The notes under the pieces are model-generated. The model was not told where the DNA came from and made no database searches. It saw only the letters and a program-made list of their open reading frames with translations. From assembly GCA_051657165.1 (NCBI GenBank), contig JBOFKD010000111.1, forward strand, positions 4,759 to 68,758: DNA of 64,000 bases, in the 5' to 3' direction. Both the position numbers and the translations under genes were made by a program. The DNA is from UBA7332 sp051657165. Its GTDB lineage: Bacteria > Bacteroidota > Bacteroidia > Bacteroidales > UBA7332. Positions 18,995 to 27,803 of this stretch are shown here, one piece after another; positions within the stretch are counted from its first letter, which is position 1, and each line of letters opens with the position of its first letter.

Positions 18995-19696
18995 ATGCAT
19001 ACAAACTTCAAAAAAATCGGTATCATCGTTGCTATGAGCAAAGAGTATGAACTGGTTAAAAACCTTTTAGCAAATCCCAGAGAACAAAAGATTCTTACCT
19101 TCGATTTTTGCGAAGGCTCTATTGGAGATAAAGAAATTGTATTGCTAAAAAGCGGAATCGGAAAAGTTAATTCTACAATTGCTACGCTCGAAATGATTTC
19201 TCACTTCTCTCCGGATTGTGTAATTAACACAGGTGTAGCTGGTGGTATTGATCAGTCGTTACGTGTTGCTGATATCATTGTAGGCGACTCATCCTGTTAC
19301 CACGACTTCTACTGTGGCGAGGTAAACGATCATCAGGCAGAACTAGGTTATCCTGAGTTTATTTCGGGAGACAGCCGCCTGCTTAATAGTCTGAAAGCGG
19401 CTGCATCCGGAATGGATAATGTTCACTTCGGACTTATCTGTACGGGAGACCAGTTTATCACAAATCGCGAAGAGTTATTTAAGATAAAAGCAAAACATCC
19501 TGCCGGATTAGCCGTTGATATGGAGTCTAACAGTATTGCACACACTTGTTTCATGCATGGTGTTCCTTATATCAGCTTCCGTATTATCAGCGATACTCCA
19601 TGGGTTGATAACCACGAAGAACAATACCTGAACTTCTGGGATGAAGCTCCGCAAAAAACGTTTGCGCTTCTTCAGAACCTTCTGGCCAATCTTTAA
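18995..19696 (+). CDS. mtnN: 5'-methylthioadenosine/S-adenosylhomocysteine nucleosidase
   Basis: A 233-aa protein of the PNP/UDP phosphorylase superfamily. It shows GIIVAMSKEYE at the N terminus, NTGVAGGID, STATGDQF-like ICTGDQFI, and the purine/ribose-binding VDMESNSIAH, plus a catalytic Asp in ISDTP. It splits adenine from SAH and methylthioadenosine; the product S-ribosylhomocysteine feeds LuxS. luxS starts 16 bp downstream, so this is a two-gene AI-2/activated-methyl-cycle operon. Confidence 0.93.
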   Translation: MHTNFKKIGIIVAMSKEYELVKNLLANPREQKILTFDFCEGSIGDKEIVLLKSGIGKVNSTIATLEMISHFSPDCVINTGVAGGIDQSLRVADIIVGDSSCYHDFYCGEVNDHQAELGYPEFISGDSRLLNSLKAAASGMDNVHFGLICTGDQFITNREELFKIKAKHPAGLAVDMESNSIAHTCFMHGVPYISFRIISDTPWVDNHEEQYLNFWDEAPQKTFALLQNLLANL

Positions 19697-19711
19697 TTTA
19701 GAACAATAGAT

Positions 19712-20191
19712 ATGGAAAAAATTGCCAGCTTTACAATTGATCACCTGCGCATGAGCCGCGGTATCTTTGTTTCAAGAAAAGATCAGATTGGAAACGAAAC
19801 AATCACAACGTTCGATATACGAATGAAGACTCCGAACCGCGAACCTGTTCTCGGACAACCGGAACTTCATACAATTGAACACCTTGCTGCTACATTCCTT
19901 CGCAACCATGCACAATGGAAAGACCAGGTAATCTACTGGGGTCCGATGGGATGCCAGACCGGAAACTACCTTATACTAAAAGGTGATCTTCAGTCAGAGG
20001 ATATAGAGGAACTGGTGAAAGAGACATTCCTTTTTATCAAAGATTTCGAAGGTGAAATTCCGGGAGCAACTGCAAAAGATTGTGGAAACTACCTGATGAA
20101 TAACCTGCCTATGGCAAAATTCGAAGCAGAAAAATTCTACAACGAAGTTCTTTGCCGGATGAAAGACGAAAACCGTACTTATCCTCAATAA
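19712..20191 (+). CDS. luxS: S-ribosylhomocysteine lyase LuxS (AI-2 synthase)
   Basis: A 159-aa protein of normal length. The metal ligands are visible: His53 and His57 in HTIEH and Cys124 in AKDCGNY. Cys81 in GPMGCQTG is the catalytic thiol. It converts S-ribosylhomocysteine to homocysteine and DPD, the precursor of AI-2. It follows mtnN by 16 bp and is closed by a strong terminator. An AI-2E family membrane protein is encoded 3 kb downstream. Confidence 0.97.
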   Translation: MEKIASFTIDHLRMSRGIFVSRKDQIGNETITTFDIRMKTPNREPVLGQPELHTIEHLAATFLRNHAQWKDQVIYWGPMGCQTGNYLILKGDLQSEDIEELVKETFLFIKDFEGEIPGATAKDCGNYLMNNLPMAKFEAEKFYNEVLCRMKDENRTYPQ

Positions 20192-20222
20192 AAAAAGCCT
20201 GACTTAAGTCAGGCTTTTTTTA
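20192..20222 (+). terminator. Intrinsic terminator of mtnN-luxS
   Basis: A perfect stem (AAAAGCCTGACTT / AAGTCAGGCTTTT) with almost no loop starts right at the luxS stop codon and ends in a T run. Confidence 0.9.
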
Positions 20223-20261
20223 TTTATCTGTTTAAAAATTATGATGTTAAATACTTTTTAA

Positions 20262-20269
20262 TACATTTG
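20262..20269 (+). promoter_or_regulatory. Promoter box (TACATTTG) of the 268-aa secreted protein gene
   Basis: TACATTTG lies 24 bp before the ATG at 20293. Confidence 0.6.
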
Positions 20270-20292
20270 TGACATCATGAATATTAAACGCT

Positions 20293-21099
20293 ATGAAAAA
20301 TAAAATTATTCTTTTTGCATTATTGTGTGCTGGCACACTAACTGCCCAGGAAAAACTAACAAATCAGAGTATAATCGATATGATAAAACTAGGATTTGAG
20401 GAAGAGGTTATTATAAGTAAAATAAAGAACTCTCCTTCTGAGTATAACGTTTCTATCGAAGAACTTAAAAAGTTAATGGACCAGGGAGCTACATCTGAAA
20501 TTATTTCAACGATGGTCACGATGTCGGGCAATACTAAAGAGGATAAGGCTATCGAAAGCTTTTCTGGTATTTACTTTACTGACGACCAGAATAAAAAAAC
20601 AAAGATCCTTCCTTCTGTTTTTTCAGGAACAAAGACAAACACACTCGCTGCCGGATTAACTTACGGGATAGCAAGTGCCAAAGTAAAATCAGTTATCAAC
20701 AATGCAGAATCCCGTAACCGGACTAACAGTGAAGATCTGGCTTTCGATTTTTATTTCTCGCCATCAGCTGACAATGCATTATCAGCACAAGGTGGAAGTG
20801 ACTGGTGGTTTAAAACAGCAACATCCCCGAACGAGTTTGTATTAGTTCAGCTCAATGTAAATGAGCGTAAAAATTGCAGAACTCTGGAAACGGGAAAAGT
20901 AAACGTATATGCTGGATCTACTGTCGGAATTGATACAAAATATGCAATACCTTTTGAAATAGAACAAATAAATGATACTCATTTCAGGGTAAGACCACAA
21001 AATACACTTGAACCTGGTGAATATTGTTTCTTTTATCAGGGAACTGTACCACAGGGAGGTTTTAATAATCAATCAGTATTCGACTTTAAAGTCGAATAA
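20293..21099 (+). CDS. Secreted protein of unknown function
   Basis: A 268-aa protein with a signal peptide (MKNKIILFALLCAGTLTAQ). Residues 20-75 form a short helical module (LTNQSIIDMIKLGFEEEVIISKIK ... TSEIISTMV split over two helices) seen at the N terminus of many bacterial secreted proteins and resembling a SHOCT-like motif. The remaining beta-rich region (about 85-268) I cannot assign. No lipobox is seen. It is a single gene between luxS and dacB with its own promoter box and a shared bidirectional terminator. Confidence 0.8.
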   Translation: MKNKIILFALLCAGTLTAQEKLTNQSIIDMIKLGFEEEVIISKIKNSPSEYNVSIEELKKLMDQGATSEIISTMVTMSGNTKEDKAIESFSGIYFTDDQNKKTKILPSVFSGTKTNTLAAGLTYGIASAKVKSVINNAESRNRTNSEDLAFDFYFSPSADNALSAQGGSDWWFKTATSPNEFVLVQLNVNERKNCRTLETGKVNVYAGSTVGIDTKYAIPFEIEQINDTHFRVRPQNTLEPGEYCFFYQGTVPQGGFNNQSVFDFKVE

Positions 21100-21100
21100 T

Positions 21101-21145
21101 TTATAAAATAAGTGCAGTCTGGCGTCAAACGTCAGACTGCACTTA
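21101..21145. terminator. Bidirectional terminator
   Basis: A long stem (AAATAAGTGCAGTCTG / CAGACTGCACTTATTT) lies between the convergent secreted-protein gene and dacB, with T-rich flanks on both strands. Confidence 0.85.
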
Positions 21146-21147
21146 TT

Positions 21148-22575
21148 TTATAAATCATTATCGAGGGCCTTTAACCACTTTTCGATTCGTGTTCTTACAA
21201 CACTATGCGTGACATCGAAGTTATTAACTATGATCACAACAGCATATCTCTTTCCGTTCTTATCCAGATAGCCGGCATAGCTCAGGACTCCTCCCATTGA
21301 GCCACTTTTCAGTTTCAACCGGTTCCCCATAGAGCCGTCTTTGAATAATGATCTGACGGTTCCTTCTTTTCCAACTACCGGAATCGAACGGTAGAAATCA
21401 GAAGCGATAGTTTTATCCTTCATACATAAAGCAAGCATGCGCGACAGATAATCTGTAGTTACACGATTTAACGGAGAAAGTCCGCTACCGTCGAATATAC
21501 GCATTCCTCCTTTAGATAATCCTTTGGATTCCCAGAAAGCATACTCCTGCATGACTCCTTTTTCAAAAGTATTCGGCTGTTGTGTATCTTTCTGCGCAAT
21601 AAGCCGTAAAAGCCCATCTGCAAAAAGGTTATTACTATTAAAATTGACAATCTTGACGATCTCTTTAAGAGGTGGAGAAGGGTAGGAGGTATCTAATAAA
21701 GTACCCGCATATTTCTTCTCATATTCCGTCATCCAGGAACCGCCAACAGCGATTCCTGCATTTTCAAAACATTTACTCAGTCCCGATATCAACACAGCAT
21801 TCGGATCATACATATCCCCTTTAATCGTAAACCGCTCTCTGTTAGCAGGAATACTACCATATATAAAGCGCTCCTTCTGAAAAGGTGCACCATAGATATA
21901 AGCACTGTCTTTGGAATTAGAAGCTGCTATTAATCCAGGAGTCAGGCTCATTCCAGGCACTTCAGGATTGACGGCTATAACTTCAGGTACAGTTCCGGCT
22001 TTTCCGGATCTGAAAGACAACTCATACATATTATCTTTATAATTAAGACCCCATATACCGGCTCCGTAATAATTCCCCATATCTTCCCATATCCATTTCG
22101 GAGAAGAAACTTCGGTCCCGTAAATACTATTATCCAGAATCACATTTCCCGAGATCCTTTTTATCCCTTTTTTCTTTAATAAACCGGTAACATAGTCTGC
22201 GAATGAAGATTCTCTGTTAAAATAACGGGAATCAATAGTTGGATCACCCTTCCCCTCAATAATGAGATCACCCGACAGTATGCCATCAGAGATGTTTCCG
22301 GTGTAACGTAATGGTGTTTCAAATACATAATCTCCTCCATACATGCCCAAAGCCGAAGCTGTAGTCAAAAGTTTTAATACTGAAGCAGGAATTACCCTTC
22401 GATATGAATTCTGGTTATATACGGACTTCATACTCTCAACGTCAATCACAGAAACCGACACATCTGAGTAATCAAAATCTGCTCCTTTAAAGAAATCTGA
22501 AACTTCAGTTTGTGCATAACTTTTTGGAAAGATTAAATAGAAGAGTGTAAATAATAGCAGTATCTTTGTTTTCAT
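21148..22575 (-). CDS. dacB: D-alanyl-D-alanine carboxypeptidase/endopeptidase (PBP4, S13 family)
   Basis: About 475 aa. I start at 22575 (MKTKILLLFTLFYLIFPKSYAQ, a signal peptide); the frame is open 39 codons higher but that runs across both divergent promoters. The three penicillin-binding motifs are present: SVLK at 65-68, SNN in NFNSNNLFADG, and KSG in LKSGSMGG. The large insertion between motifs is typical of PBP4. It trims or cleaves peptidoglycan cross-links in the periplasm. It diverges from tdk. Confidence 0.93.
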   Translation of the reverse strand: MKTKILLLFTLFYLIFPKSYAQTEVSDFFKGADFDYSDVSVSVIDVESMKSVYNQNSYRRVIPASVLKLLTTASALGMYGGDYVFETPLRYTGNISDGILSGDLIIEGKGDPTIDSRYFNRESSFADYVTGLLKKKGIKRISGNVILDNSIYGTEVSSPKWIWEDMGNYYGAGIWGLNYKDNMYELSFRSGKAGTVPEVIAVNPEVPGMSLTPGLIAASNSKDSAYIYGAPFQKERFIYGSIPANRERFTIKGDMYDPNAVLISGLSKCFENAGIAVGGSWMTEYEKKYAGTLLDTSYPSPPLKEIVKIVNFNSNNLFADGLLRLIAQKDTQQPNTFEKGVMQEYAFWESKGLSKGGMRIFDGSGLSPLNRVTTDYLSRMLALCMKDKTIASDFYRSIPVVGKEGTVRSLFKDGSMGNRLKLKSGSMGGVLSYAGYLDKNGKRYAVVIIVNNFDVTHSVVRTRIEKWLKALDNDL

Positions 22576-22587
22576 CAGATTTTTAGA

Positions 22588-22595
22588 TATGTTTG
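22588..22595 (+). promoter_or_regulatory. Promoter box (TATGTTTG) of tdk
   Basis: TATGTTTG lies 57 bp before the tdk start codon and only 6 bp from the opposing dacB box. Confidence 0.6.
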
Positions 22596-22601
22596 CATTC
22601 G

Positions 22602-22609
22602 CAAATCTA
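22602..22609 (-). promoter_or_regulatory. Promoter box (TAGATTTG) of dacB
   Basis: The minus strand reads TAGATTTG 27 bp before the dacB ATG. The two divergent boxes face each other across 6 bp, so the two promoters probably exclude each other. Confidence 0.6.
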
Positions 22610-22652
22610 ATAAAAAAAGGTATAAAAAACATCCTAACATCCATATTTTCCA

Positions 22653-23234
22653 ATGATTTACAACGAAACGAAAATGCACGAGCGTCATTCACGTGGTCGT
22701 ATTGAAGTAATATGCGGATCTATGTTTTCGGGCAAAACCGAAGAATTAATCCGCCGAATGAAACGTGCAAAGATTGCACGTCAGTCCGTAGAAATCTTCA
22801 AACCTACTGTTGACACGCGCTACTCCAGTGAAGAAGTCGTATCCCACGATAAGAATTCGATACCTTCATCTCCGGTCGATAACTCAAGCAGTATTTTGCT
22901 TCTCTCTGCAAATGTAGAGGTTGTCGGGATTGATGAAGCTCAATTTTTTGATCACGGATTGGCTGATGTCTGCAACCAATTGGCAAATAACGGTGTTAGA
23001 GTAATTGTAGCCGGATTGGATATGGATTTTAAAGGAGTTCCTTTCGGACCAATGCCAGCATTATGTGCTATTGCAGATGATGTCACGAAAGTACATGCTA
23101 TTTGCACACGTTGCGGCAATCTGGCCAGCTACTCATACCGTCTGGTACACAATGACAAGCAAGTTCTTTTAGGCGAAAAAAGCGAATACGAGCCGCTTTG
23201 CCGGACTTGCTATCTGGAAGCCAACGCACAATAA
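22653..23234 (+). CDS. tdk: Thymidine kinase (type II, zinc-binding)
   Basis: A 193-aa protein. Walker A is GSMFSGKTEEL, Walker B is VVGIDEAQFF, and the lid zinc site has two CxxC pairs (CTRCG and CRTC). The lasso region is LDMDFKGVPFGPM. It phosphorylates thymidine and deoxyuridine for salvage. The first Met gives an N-terminal extension of the same length as I recall for Bacteroides Tdk. It is probably cotranscribed with the AI-2E transporter gene 18 bp downstream. Confidence 0.96.
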   Translation: MIYNETKMHERHSRGRIEVICGSMFSGKTEELIRRMKRAKIARQSVEIFKPTVDTRYSSEEVVSHDKNSIPSSPVDNSSSILLLSANVEVVGIDEAQFFDHGLADVCNQLANNGVRVIVAGLDMDFKGVPFGPMPALCAIADDVTKVHAICTRCGNLASYSYRLVHNDKQVLLGEKSEYEPLCRTCYLEANAQ

Positions 23235-23252
23235 CTAAACCTACTTAACATT

Positions 23253-24380
23253 ATGGATTCTTTTGAAAGAAAACCTTTTACTTTTGATCGGGTGATTCGC
23301 ATTATCATATCACTCCTTATAATTTTCGGACTGCTATGGTTCATCAACCGGCTAAGTTCTGTACTTATCACATTCTTTGTCGGATGGCTTATAGCCTATA
23401 TGCTGAATCCTTTCGTAGAATTCATTCAGTTTAAGTTGCGCGTTAAAAACAGAGTCGCTTCTATCTTCATTGCGCTTGTATTGGTAATTGCTGTAATCGT
23501 AGGGGGAATAGCTGCGCTTATACCTCCTGTCACTGCAGAAATAAACAAAATGACAGACCTGCTCCATAATTATCCGGGATCAGCAGGATATATACCCTTT
23601 ATACCAACTGATCTTCAGGATTTTATTTCTGAAAAAGTCAACCTGGCCGAATGTATTAAATACATGAATAAAGAAGACTGGGAAAAGTTAATTCAGGATC
23701 TCTTTCCTAAAGTCATGTCTATTTTTTCGAGCTCCCTGAGCTGGCTCTTCGGATTGTTTGCTTCTTCGATTACATTATTATATGTATTTTTTATTCTGCT
23801 GGATTACGATAAAATATCCAAAGGTTTTATCAATATACTTCCGGAACGTTACCGTTCAGATGTGTCGGGACTAATGGATAATCTGGAGTATTCCATGAAC
23901 AGTTATTTCCGCGGACAGGCAACAGTTGCCTTTTTTGTAGGCATTCTTTTTGCTATCGGATTTAATATCATAGGATTGCCGCTGGCTACGTTGCTTGGCC
24001 TTTTTATTGGACTTCTGAATATGGTTCCATACCTTCAGACTCTTGGCGTGATACCAACAGCGATGTTGTGTATTATCAAATCGGCAGAAACAGGCAGTAG
24101 CTTCTGGGGGCTATTTGCGGCAGCAATAGCAGTATTCGGGATTGTTCAGATCATACAGGATGGATTCCTTACTCCGAAAATTATGGGAAAAATAACCGGA
24201 CTAAATCCGGCCATTATCCTTCTTTCTCTTTCTATATGGGGAAGCCTTATGGGTATTGTCGGTATGATTATTGCGCTACCGATGACAACGCTGATCATCT
24301 TCTATTATGAGCGTTACATACTCAATATTGATAAAAAACCCATAAGAAACAGCCAGAACGAAGCCAAAAAGCAAAAATAA
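23253..24380 (+). CDS. AI-2E family transporter (PerM/YdiK type)
   Basis: A 375-aa membrane protein with about eight transmembrane segments: two near the N terminus (about 12-55), one at 68-92, and a group from about 160 to 350. The family signature region GLPLATLLGLFIGLLNMVPYLQTLG and IVQIIQDGFLTPKIMGK are present. Some members export AI-2 or act as sodium/proton antiporters, but most are untested. Its position 3 kb from luxS is suggestive only; it sits in a unit with tdk. Confidence 0.9.
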   Translation: MDSFERKPFTFDRVIRIIISLLIIFGLLWFINRLSSVLITFFVGWLIAYMLNPFVEFIQFKLRVKNRVASIFIALVLVIAVIVGGIAALIPPVTAEINKMTDLLHNYPGSAGYIPFIPTDLQDFISEKVNLAECIKYMNKEDWEKLIQDLFPKVMSIFSSSLSWLFGLFASSITLLYVFFILLDYDKISKGFINILPERYRSDVSGLMDNLEYSMNSYFRGQATVAFFVGILFAIGFNIIGLPLATLLGLFIGLLNMVPYLQTLGVIPTAMLCIIKSAETGSSFWGLFAAAIAVFGIVQIIQDGFLTPKIMGKITGLNPAIILLSLSIWGSLMGIVGMIIALPMTTLIIFYYERYILNIDKKPIRNSQNEAKKQK

Positions 24381-24434
24381 TATAAATAGAAAAGCTTTTT
24401 ATTCGCTTTTCTTGTCCATTAAATCTAAATGCTC

Positions 24435-24442
24435 TATCTTTG
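24435..24442 (+). promoter_or_regulatory. Promoter box (TATCTTTG) of tRNA-Lys copy 1
   Basis: TATCTTTG lies 31 bp before the mature tRNA. The same box and surrounding sequence recur before copy 2. Confidence 0.75.
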
Positions 24443-24472
24443 CAGAGCATTTGAGAAATAATGTATGTCGCT

Positions 24473-24545
24473 GATTCGCTAGCTCAGCTGGTAGAGCACA
24501 ACACTTTTAATGTTGGGGTCCTGGGTTCGAACCCCAGGCGGATCA
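24473..24545 (+). tRNA. tRNA-Lys (TTT), copy 1
   Basis: A 73-nt cloverleaf with acceptor GATTCGC/GCGGATC (one G-T pair), anticodon arm CAACA-CTTTTAA-TGTTG with anticodon TTT, and T arm CTGGGTTCGAACCCCAG. CCA is not encoded. It is immediately followed by a terminator. Confidence 0.96.
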
Positions 24546-24547
24546 CA

Positions 24548-24585
24548 AAAAAGGAGTTAAGATTATTCTTAACTCCTTTTTTTTA
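24548..24585 (+). terminator. Terminator of tRNA-Lys copy 1
   Basis: The stem AAGGAGTTAAGA / TCTTAACTCCTT ends in a T run two bases after the tRNA. The same hairpin follows all three tRNA-Lys copies. It also faces the SDR gene ending at 24587 on the other strand. Confidence 0.9.
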
Positions 24586-24586
24586 T

Positions 24587-25366
24587 TCAATCTAAAGTCT
24601 GAATGCCTCCGCCATTTACAAATAACACCTGCCCGCTAACCCATGAAGATACGGGCGAAGCAAAATACAAAATAGCACCTGTTATATCTGAAACTTCACC
24701 CAAACGTTTAATCGGAGTATGCGCGAGCATTCGCTTCTCAATCTCAGGAGTCATTACACTTTCAAGAGCATGCGTGCGTGTAGCTCCCGGTCCCACATTA
24801 TTAATACGAACACCAAAAGGTCCGAAGTCAAAAGCCAGATTAGCAACCATATGATTCAATGCAGCCTTTGATGCAGCATATGCACTCATATCAGGACTTT
24901 TATTTATACTCCCCATCGAAGTGATATTTATAATACTACCATATCCCGATTTAGCCATATAAGGAACAGCCAGCTGACATAGCCTCCATGCACTAAAAAC
25001 ATTAAAATTAAAGATGCGCTCAAAATAAGCCAGATCAATCTTAAATGGATTTTCTTTACCACCGCCACCACCACCGGCATTATTGACAAGGATATTTACT
25101 GTACCAAATACTTCAACAGCTCTTTCTATCAGATTAACCAGGTCTTCATCCTTTAACACATTACAAGCTACTGCAACTGCTTTTCCACCTGATGAATTAA
25201 TTTCATCCGCAACAGCCCGTGCCTTCTCCTCAGAAAGATCACTCACAACCACAGAAGCTCCAGCCTGAGCTAAAATCTCACAGCTACCCTTTCCAATACC
25301 ATCACCACCTCCAGTGACAACAGCTACTTTTCCACTCAGATCAAATAAGTAATCCAGTTTTGACAT
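24587..25366 (-). CDS. hdhA: Short-chain dehydrogenase, 7-alpha-hydroxysteroid dehydrogenase-like
   Basis: A 259-aa classical SDR. The cofactor loop is TGGGDGIGKG and NNAGGGGGG follows. The catalytic triad is Ser150, Tyr163 and Lys167 (YAASK), each shifted by four from E. coli 7-alpha-HSDH as I recall it. The second half closely follows that enzyme: NITSM, PGATRTHALESVMTPEIE, HTPIKRLGEVSDI and SSWVSGQVLFVNGGG. That enzyme oxidises the 7-alpha-hydroxyl of bile acids. In a gut species this would fit; in an environmental species another hydroxy compound is possible. It is monocistronic. Confidence 0.85.
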   Translation of the reverse strand: MSKLDYLFDLSGKVAVVTGGGDGIGKGSCEILAQAGASVVVSDLSEEKARAVADEINSSGGKAVAVACNVLKDEDLVNLIERAVEVFGTVNILVNNAGGGGGGKENPFKIDLAYFERIFNFNVFSAWRLCQLAVPYMAKSGYGSIINITSMGSINKSPDMSAYAASKAALNHMVANLAFDFGPFGVRINNVGPGATRTHALESVMTPEIEKRMLAHTPIKRLGEVSDITGAILYFASPVSSWVSGQVLFVNGGGIQTLD

Positions 25367-25561
25367 ATTCTTTTATTGTTAGATGAAAGGAAATCATATC
25401 AATGGAAAACAGCAATAAAACTTCATATGTTCGTCAATGACAACAGATTAACAACCAACAACACTTAGAAATACAGAAATAGAAAACAAATGAGAAAAAC
25501 AAAACAACAATATACCTTAATATTATAAATAAAACAATATCGTTTATCTGCCTCGTTTTCC

Positions 25562-25569
25562 TATATTTG
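25562..25569 (+). promoter_or_regulatory. Promoter box (TATATTTG) of the GH29 gene
   Basis: TATATTTG lies 40 bp before the ATG at 25609. Confidence 0.6.
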
Positions 25570-25608
25570 CTACCGGACATACTTAAAACCAAATAAAATC
25601 TATTCCAC

Positions 25609-27360
25609 ATGAACTTTCAGAAAAAATTAATGATTTCTGCATTAACAATTTTACAACTCAATGCTTTTTCAGCGAACCATCCGGAAAAAGGAATTGAAAA
25701 ACTACAACAAGTCTATATATCTGCAACCGACATTCTGAATCAGGTTCAGAAACCTTCCGAAATCCACAAGGCTATTAAACAGTTAAGCCGCATACAGAAA
25801 AAGTACGAGAAAGATAAAGAGCTCCGTGATGTAATATCCTCATATAGCTCTTCCGAAAAAGATAATTATAACGAAGCTCTCAGATTGCTGTCAAATATGA
25901 ATGATGCCGCAAAAAGACTCGCTATGGCCGGTATTCTTCAGGGAGGTATCTGTGGAGAGACATACAATTCATTCTCCAATCTGTTCAGTCTTAAAGAAGA
26001 TATGAATGAAATCCGTACTTCGGAAGAGGGTGCACCATACGAAAGTAAAGAGCAACGCGACAAGCGAATGAAATGGTGGAGAGACGGTAAATTTGGTATG
26101 TTTGTCCATTACGGATTATATTCTGCATTAGGAGGACGAGTCAATAATAAGAACTATGAAGGCTGTGTTGAATGGATTCAAATGCAGTCCGGCCTGGACA
26201 GCGCATCGTATGTATCAGCAGCACTGCCTGAATTCAACCCTAAGAGCGGAATGGCCGAAGAGTGGGTTAAACTTGCTAAAGAGTCAGGATGTAAATATAT
26301 CGTTCTGACAAGCCGTCACCATGAAGGATTCAATATGTTTGACACTCAATATTCAGATTTTAATGTAAAGAAAACCAAAGGAATAGACATAATAGATGAG
26401 TATGCGAAAGCCTGCCGGAAGCATGCTGTTAAAGCGGGTTATTACTTTTCAACCATCGACTGGAATCATCCTGATTATGATCCGACAGGATCAGGTATTT
26501 CTTATCCAAAAGGAAATTATGAGGCCGAAAAAAAAGGAGAACGCTTTTTTGGAAATCATGAAAGGTATAAAGAATACCTTTATAATATATTTAATGACCT
26601 GAATTCTAAGTATAAGGTTGATCTTGTATGGTGGGACTTCAGTCAGCCTAAATTTCAGGGAGATAAAGCATGGGGCGCTACACGACTTATGAAGAATCTG
26701 TTTGACCATAATCCGGATGCCATTCAGAATAATCGTCTTTATCATTCTGAAAATCATCTGAGCGAAGGAGGTATTCGGGTAACCCCAACCTGGAAAGGAG
26801 ATTATTCAACAGCTGAACACCATGTTCCGGCTACAGGAATTGACGGAGACTGGGAAGCTTGCCAGACTTTAAACGGAACATGGGGATATTCATCTCTTAA
26901 TCAGAGATGGAAATCTTCAACAGAGCTTATACGCGAACTAATTGATGCCGTCAGTCGCGGTGGAAACTTCTTATTAAATATAGGGCCTGAACCTGATGGT
27001 AGTATTCCGGCTGAAAGCATTCGATTATTTCGCGAAATAGGTAAGTGGGTTAATACAAACGGAGAAGCAATTTACGAAACCAGAGCTAATCCGTTTAACA
27101 CTGAGCTAAAATGGGGACGTGTAACCCGTAAAGATGATAATACCATTTACCTGATTATATATGAGAAGCCTGAAAATGGTCTTATTGAAATACCGTGCAC
27201 ATTCTCCGGTAAAACGAAAGCGACTCTTTTAGTTAACGATAAACCGGTTGACCTGATTTCTCACGAAGAAGAAGGTAAAAGTATGATCGATATCCGAAAT
27301 ATAGAAATGCAGGATGCTGCAACCGTCATCAAGGTTAAGGGTAAGCGGATCATGTTATGA
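25609..27360 (+). CDS. GH29 alpha-L-fucosidase, secreted
   Basis: A 583-aa protein with a signal peptide (MNFQKKLMISALTILQLNAFSA). Residues about 25-145 form an extra helical N-terminal region that I do not recognise. The GH29 barrel runs from about 145 to 480, with FGMFVHYGLYS, LTSRHHEGFNMFDT and the likely nucleophile Asp343 in DLVWWDFSQP. A C-terminal beta-sandwich completes the fold. The enzyme removes alpha-L-fucose from glycans by a retaining mechanism. The acid/base residue is not safely assignable by eye. It is monocistronic with its own TATATTTG box. Confidence 0.92.
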   Translation: MNFQKKLMISALTILQLNAFSANHPEKGIEKLQQVYISATDILNQVQKPSEIHKAIKQLSRIQKKYEKDKELRDVISSYSSSEKDNYNEALRLLSNMNDAAKRLAMAGILQGGICGETYNSFSNLFSLKEDMNEIRTSEEGAPYESKEQRDKRMKWWRDGKFGMFVHYGLYSALGGRVNNKNYEGCVEWIQMQSGLDSASYVSAALPEFNPKSGMAEEWVKLAKESGCKYIVLTSRHHEGFNMFDTQYSDFNVKKTKGIDIIDEYAKACRKHAVKAGYYFSTIDWNHPDYDPTGSGISYPKGNYEAEKKGERFFGNHERYKEYLYNIFNDLNSKYKVDLVWWDFSQPKFQGDKAWGATRLMKNLFDHNPDAIQNNRLYHSENHLSEGGIRVTPTWKGDYSTAEHHVPATGIDGDWEACQTLNGTWGYSSLNQRWKSSTELIRELIDAVSRGGNFLLNIGPEPDGSIPAESIRLFREIGKWVNTNGEAIYETRANPFNTELKWGRVTRKDDNTIYLIIYEKPENGLIEIPCTFSGKTKATLLVNDKPVDLISHEEEGKSMIDIRNIEMQDAATVIKVKGKRIML

Positions 27361-27547
27361 GAATAAATCAGCGCTTTGCACAGGAATGGAGAATATCTTA
27401 TACACATATATATTTCTATGTTCTCCATCATAAACAGAATAAATTATTAGAGACTCTATGTTCTAAAATTGAGACAATTAACTTAATGGCTTAAATAAAT
27501 ATGATATTTTTTCGCCCATATATAAGTAAAAATCCAATTATTTACTC

Positions 27548-27555
27548 TATCTTTG
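27548..27555 (+). promoter_or_regulatory. Promoter box (TATCTTTG) of tRNA-Lys copy 2
   Basis: It has the same box and the same flanking bases (TATCTTTGCAGAGCATTTGA) as copy 1. Confidence 0.75.
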
Positions 27556-27585
27556 CAGAGCATTTGAGAAATAATGCATGTCGCT

Positions 27586-27658
27586 GATTCGCTAGCTCAG
27601 CTGGTAGAGCACAACACTTTTAATGTTGGGGTCCTGGGTTCGAACCCCAGGCGGATCA
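27586..27658 (+). tRNA. tRNA-Lys (TTT), copy 2
   Basis: It is identical in the mature region to copy 1. The upstream 45 bp including the promoter box and the downstream terminator hairpin are also nearly identical, so the whole transcription unit was duplicated. Confidence 0.96.
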
Positions 27659-27660
27659 CA

Positions 27661-27700
27661 AAAAAGGAGTTAAGATTTATTCTTAACTCCTTTTTTTTCG
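27661..27700 (+). terminator. Terminator of tRNA-Lys copy 2
   Basis: The same AAGGAGTTAAGA / TCTTAACTCCTT hairpin as at 24548, with a loop one base longer, ends in eight T. Confidence 0.9.
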
Positions 27701-27803
27701 TATCATAACGCCTGAAAACACATATAAAGCTGAAAGATATTTATTAATGACATAATCATTCCGTTTTACAAGTAGTAACCTATATTCCTTCTTTGGGAAA
27801 TAG

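Noticed and set aside
23253..24380. A dedicated AI-2 exporter for the luxS product
   Set aside because: Family membership alone does not show AI-2 transport, and the gene is in a unit with tdk and not with luxS.
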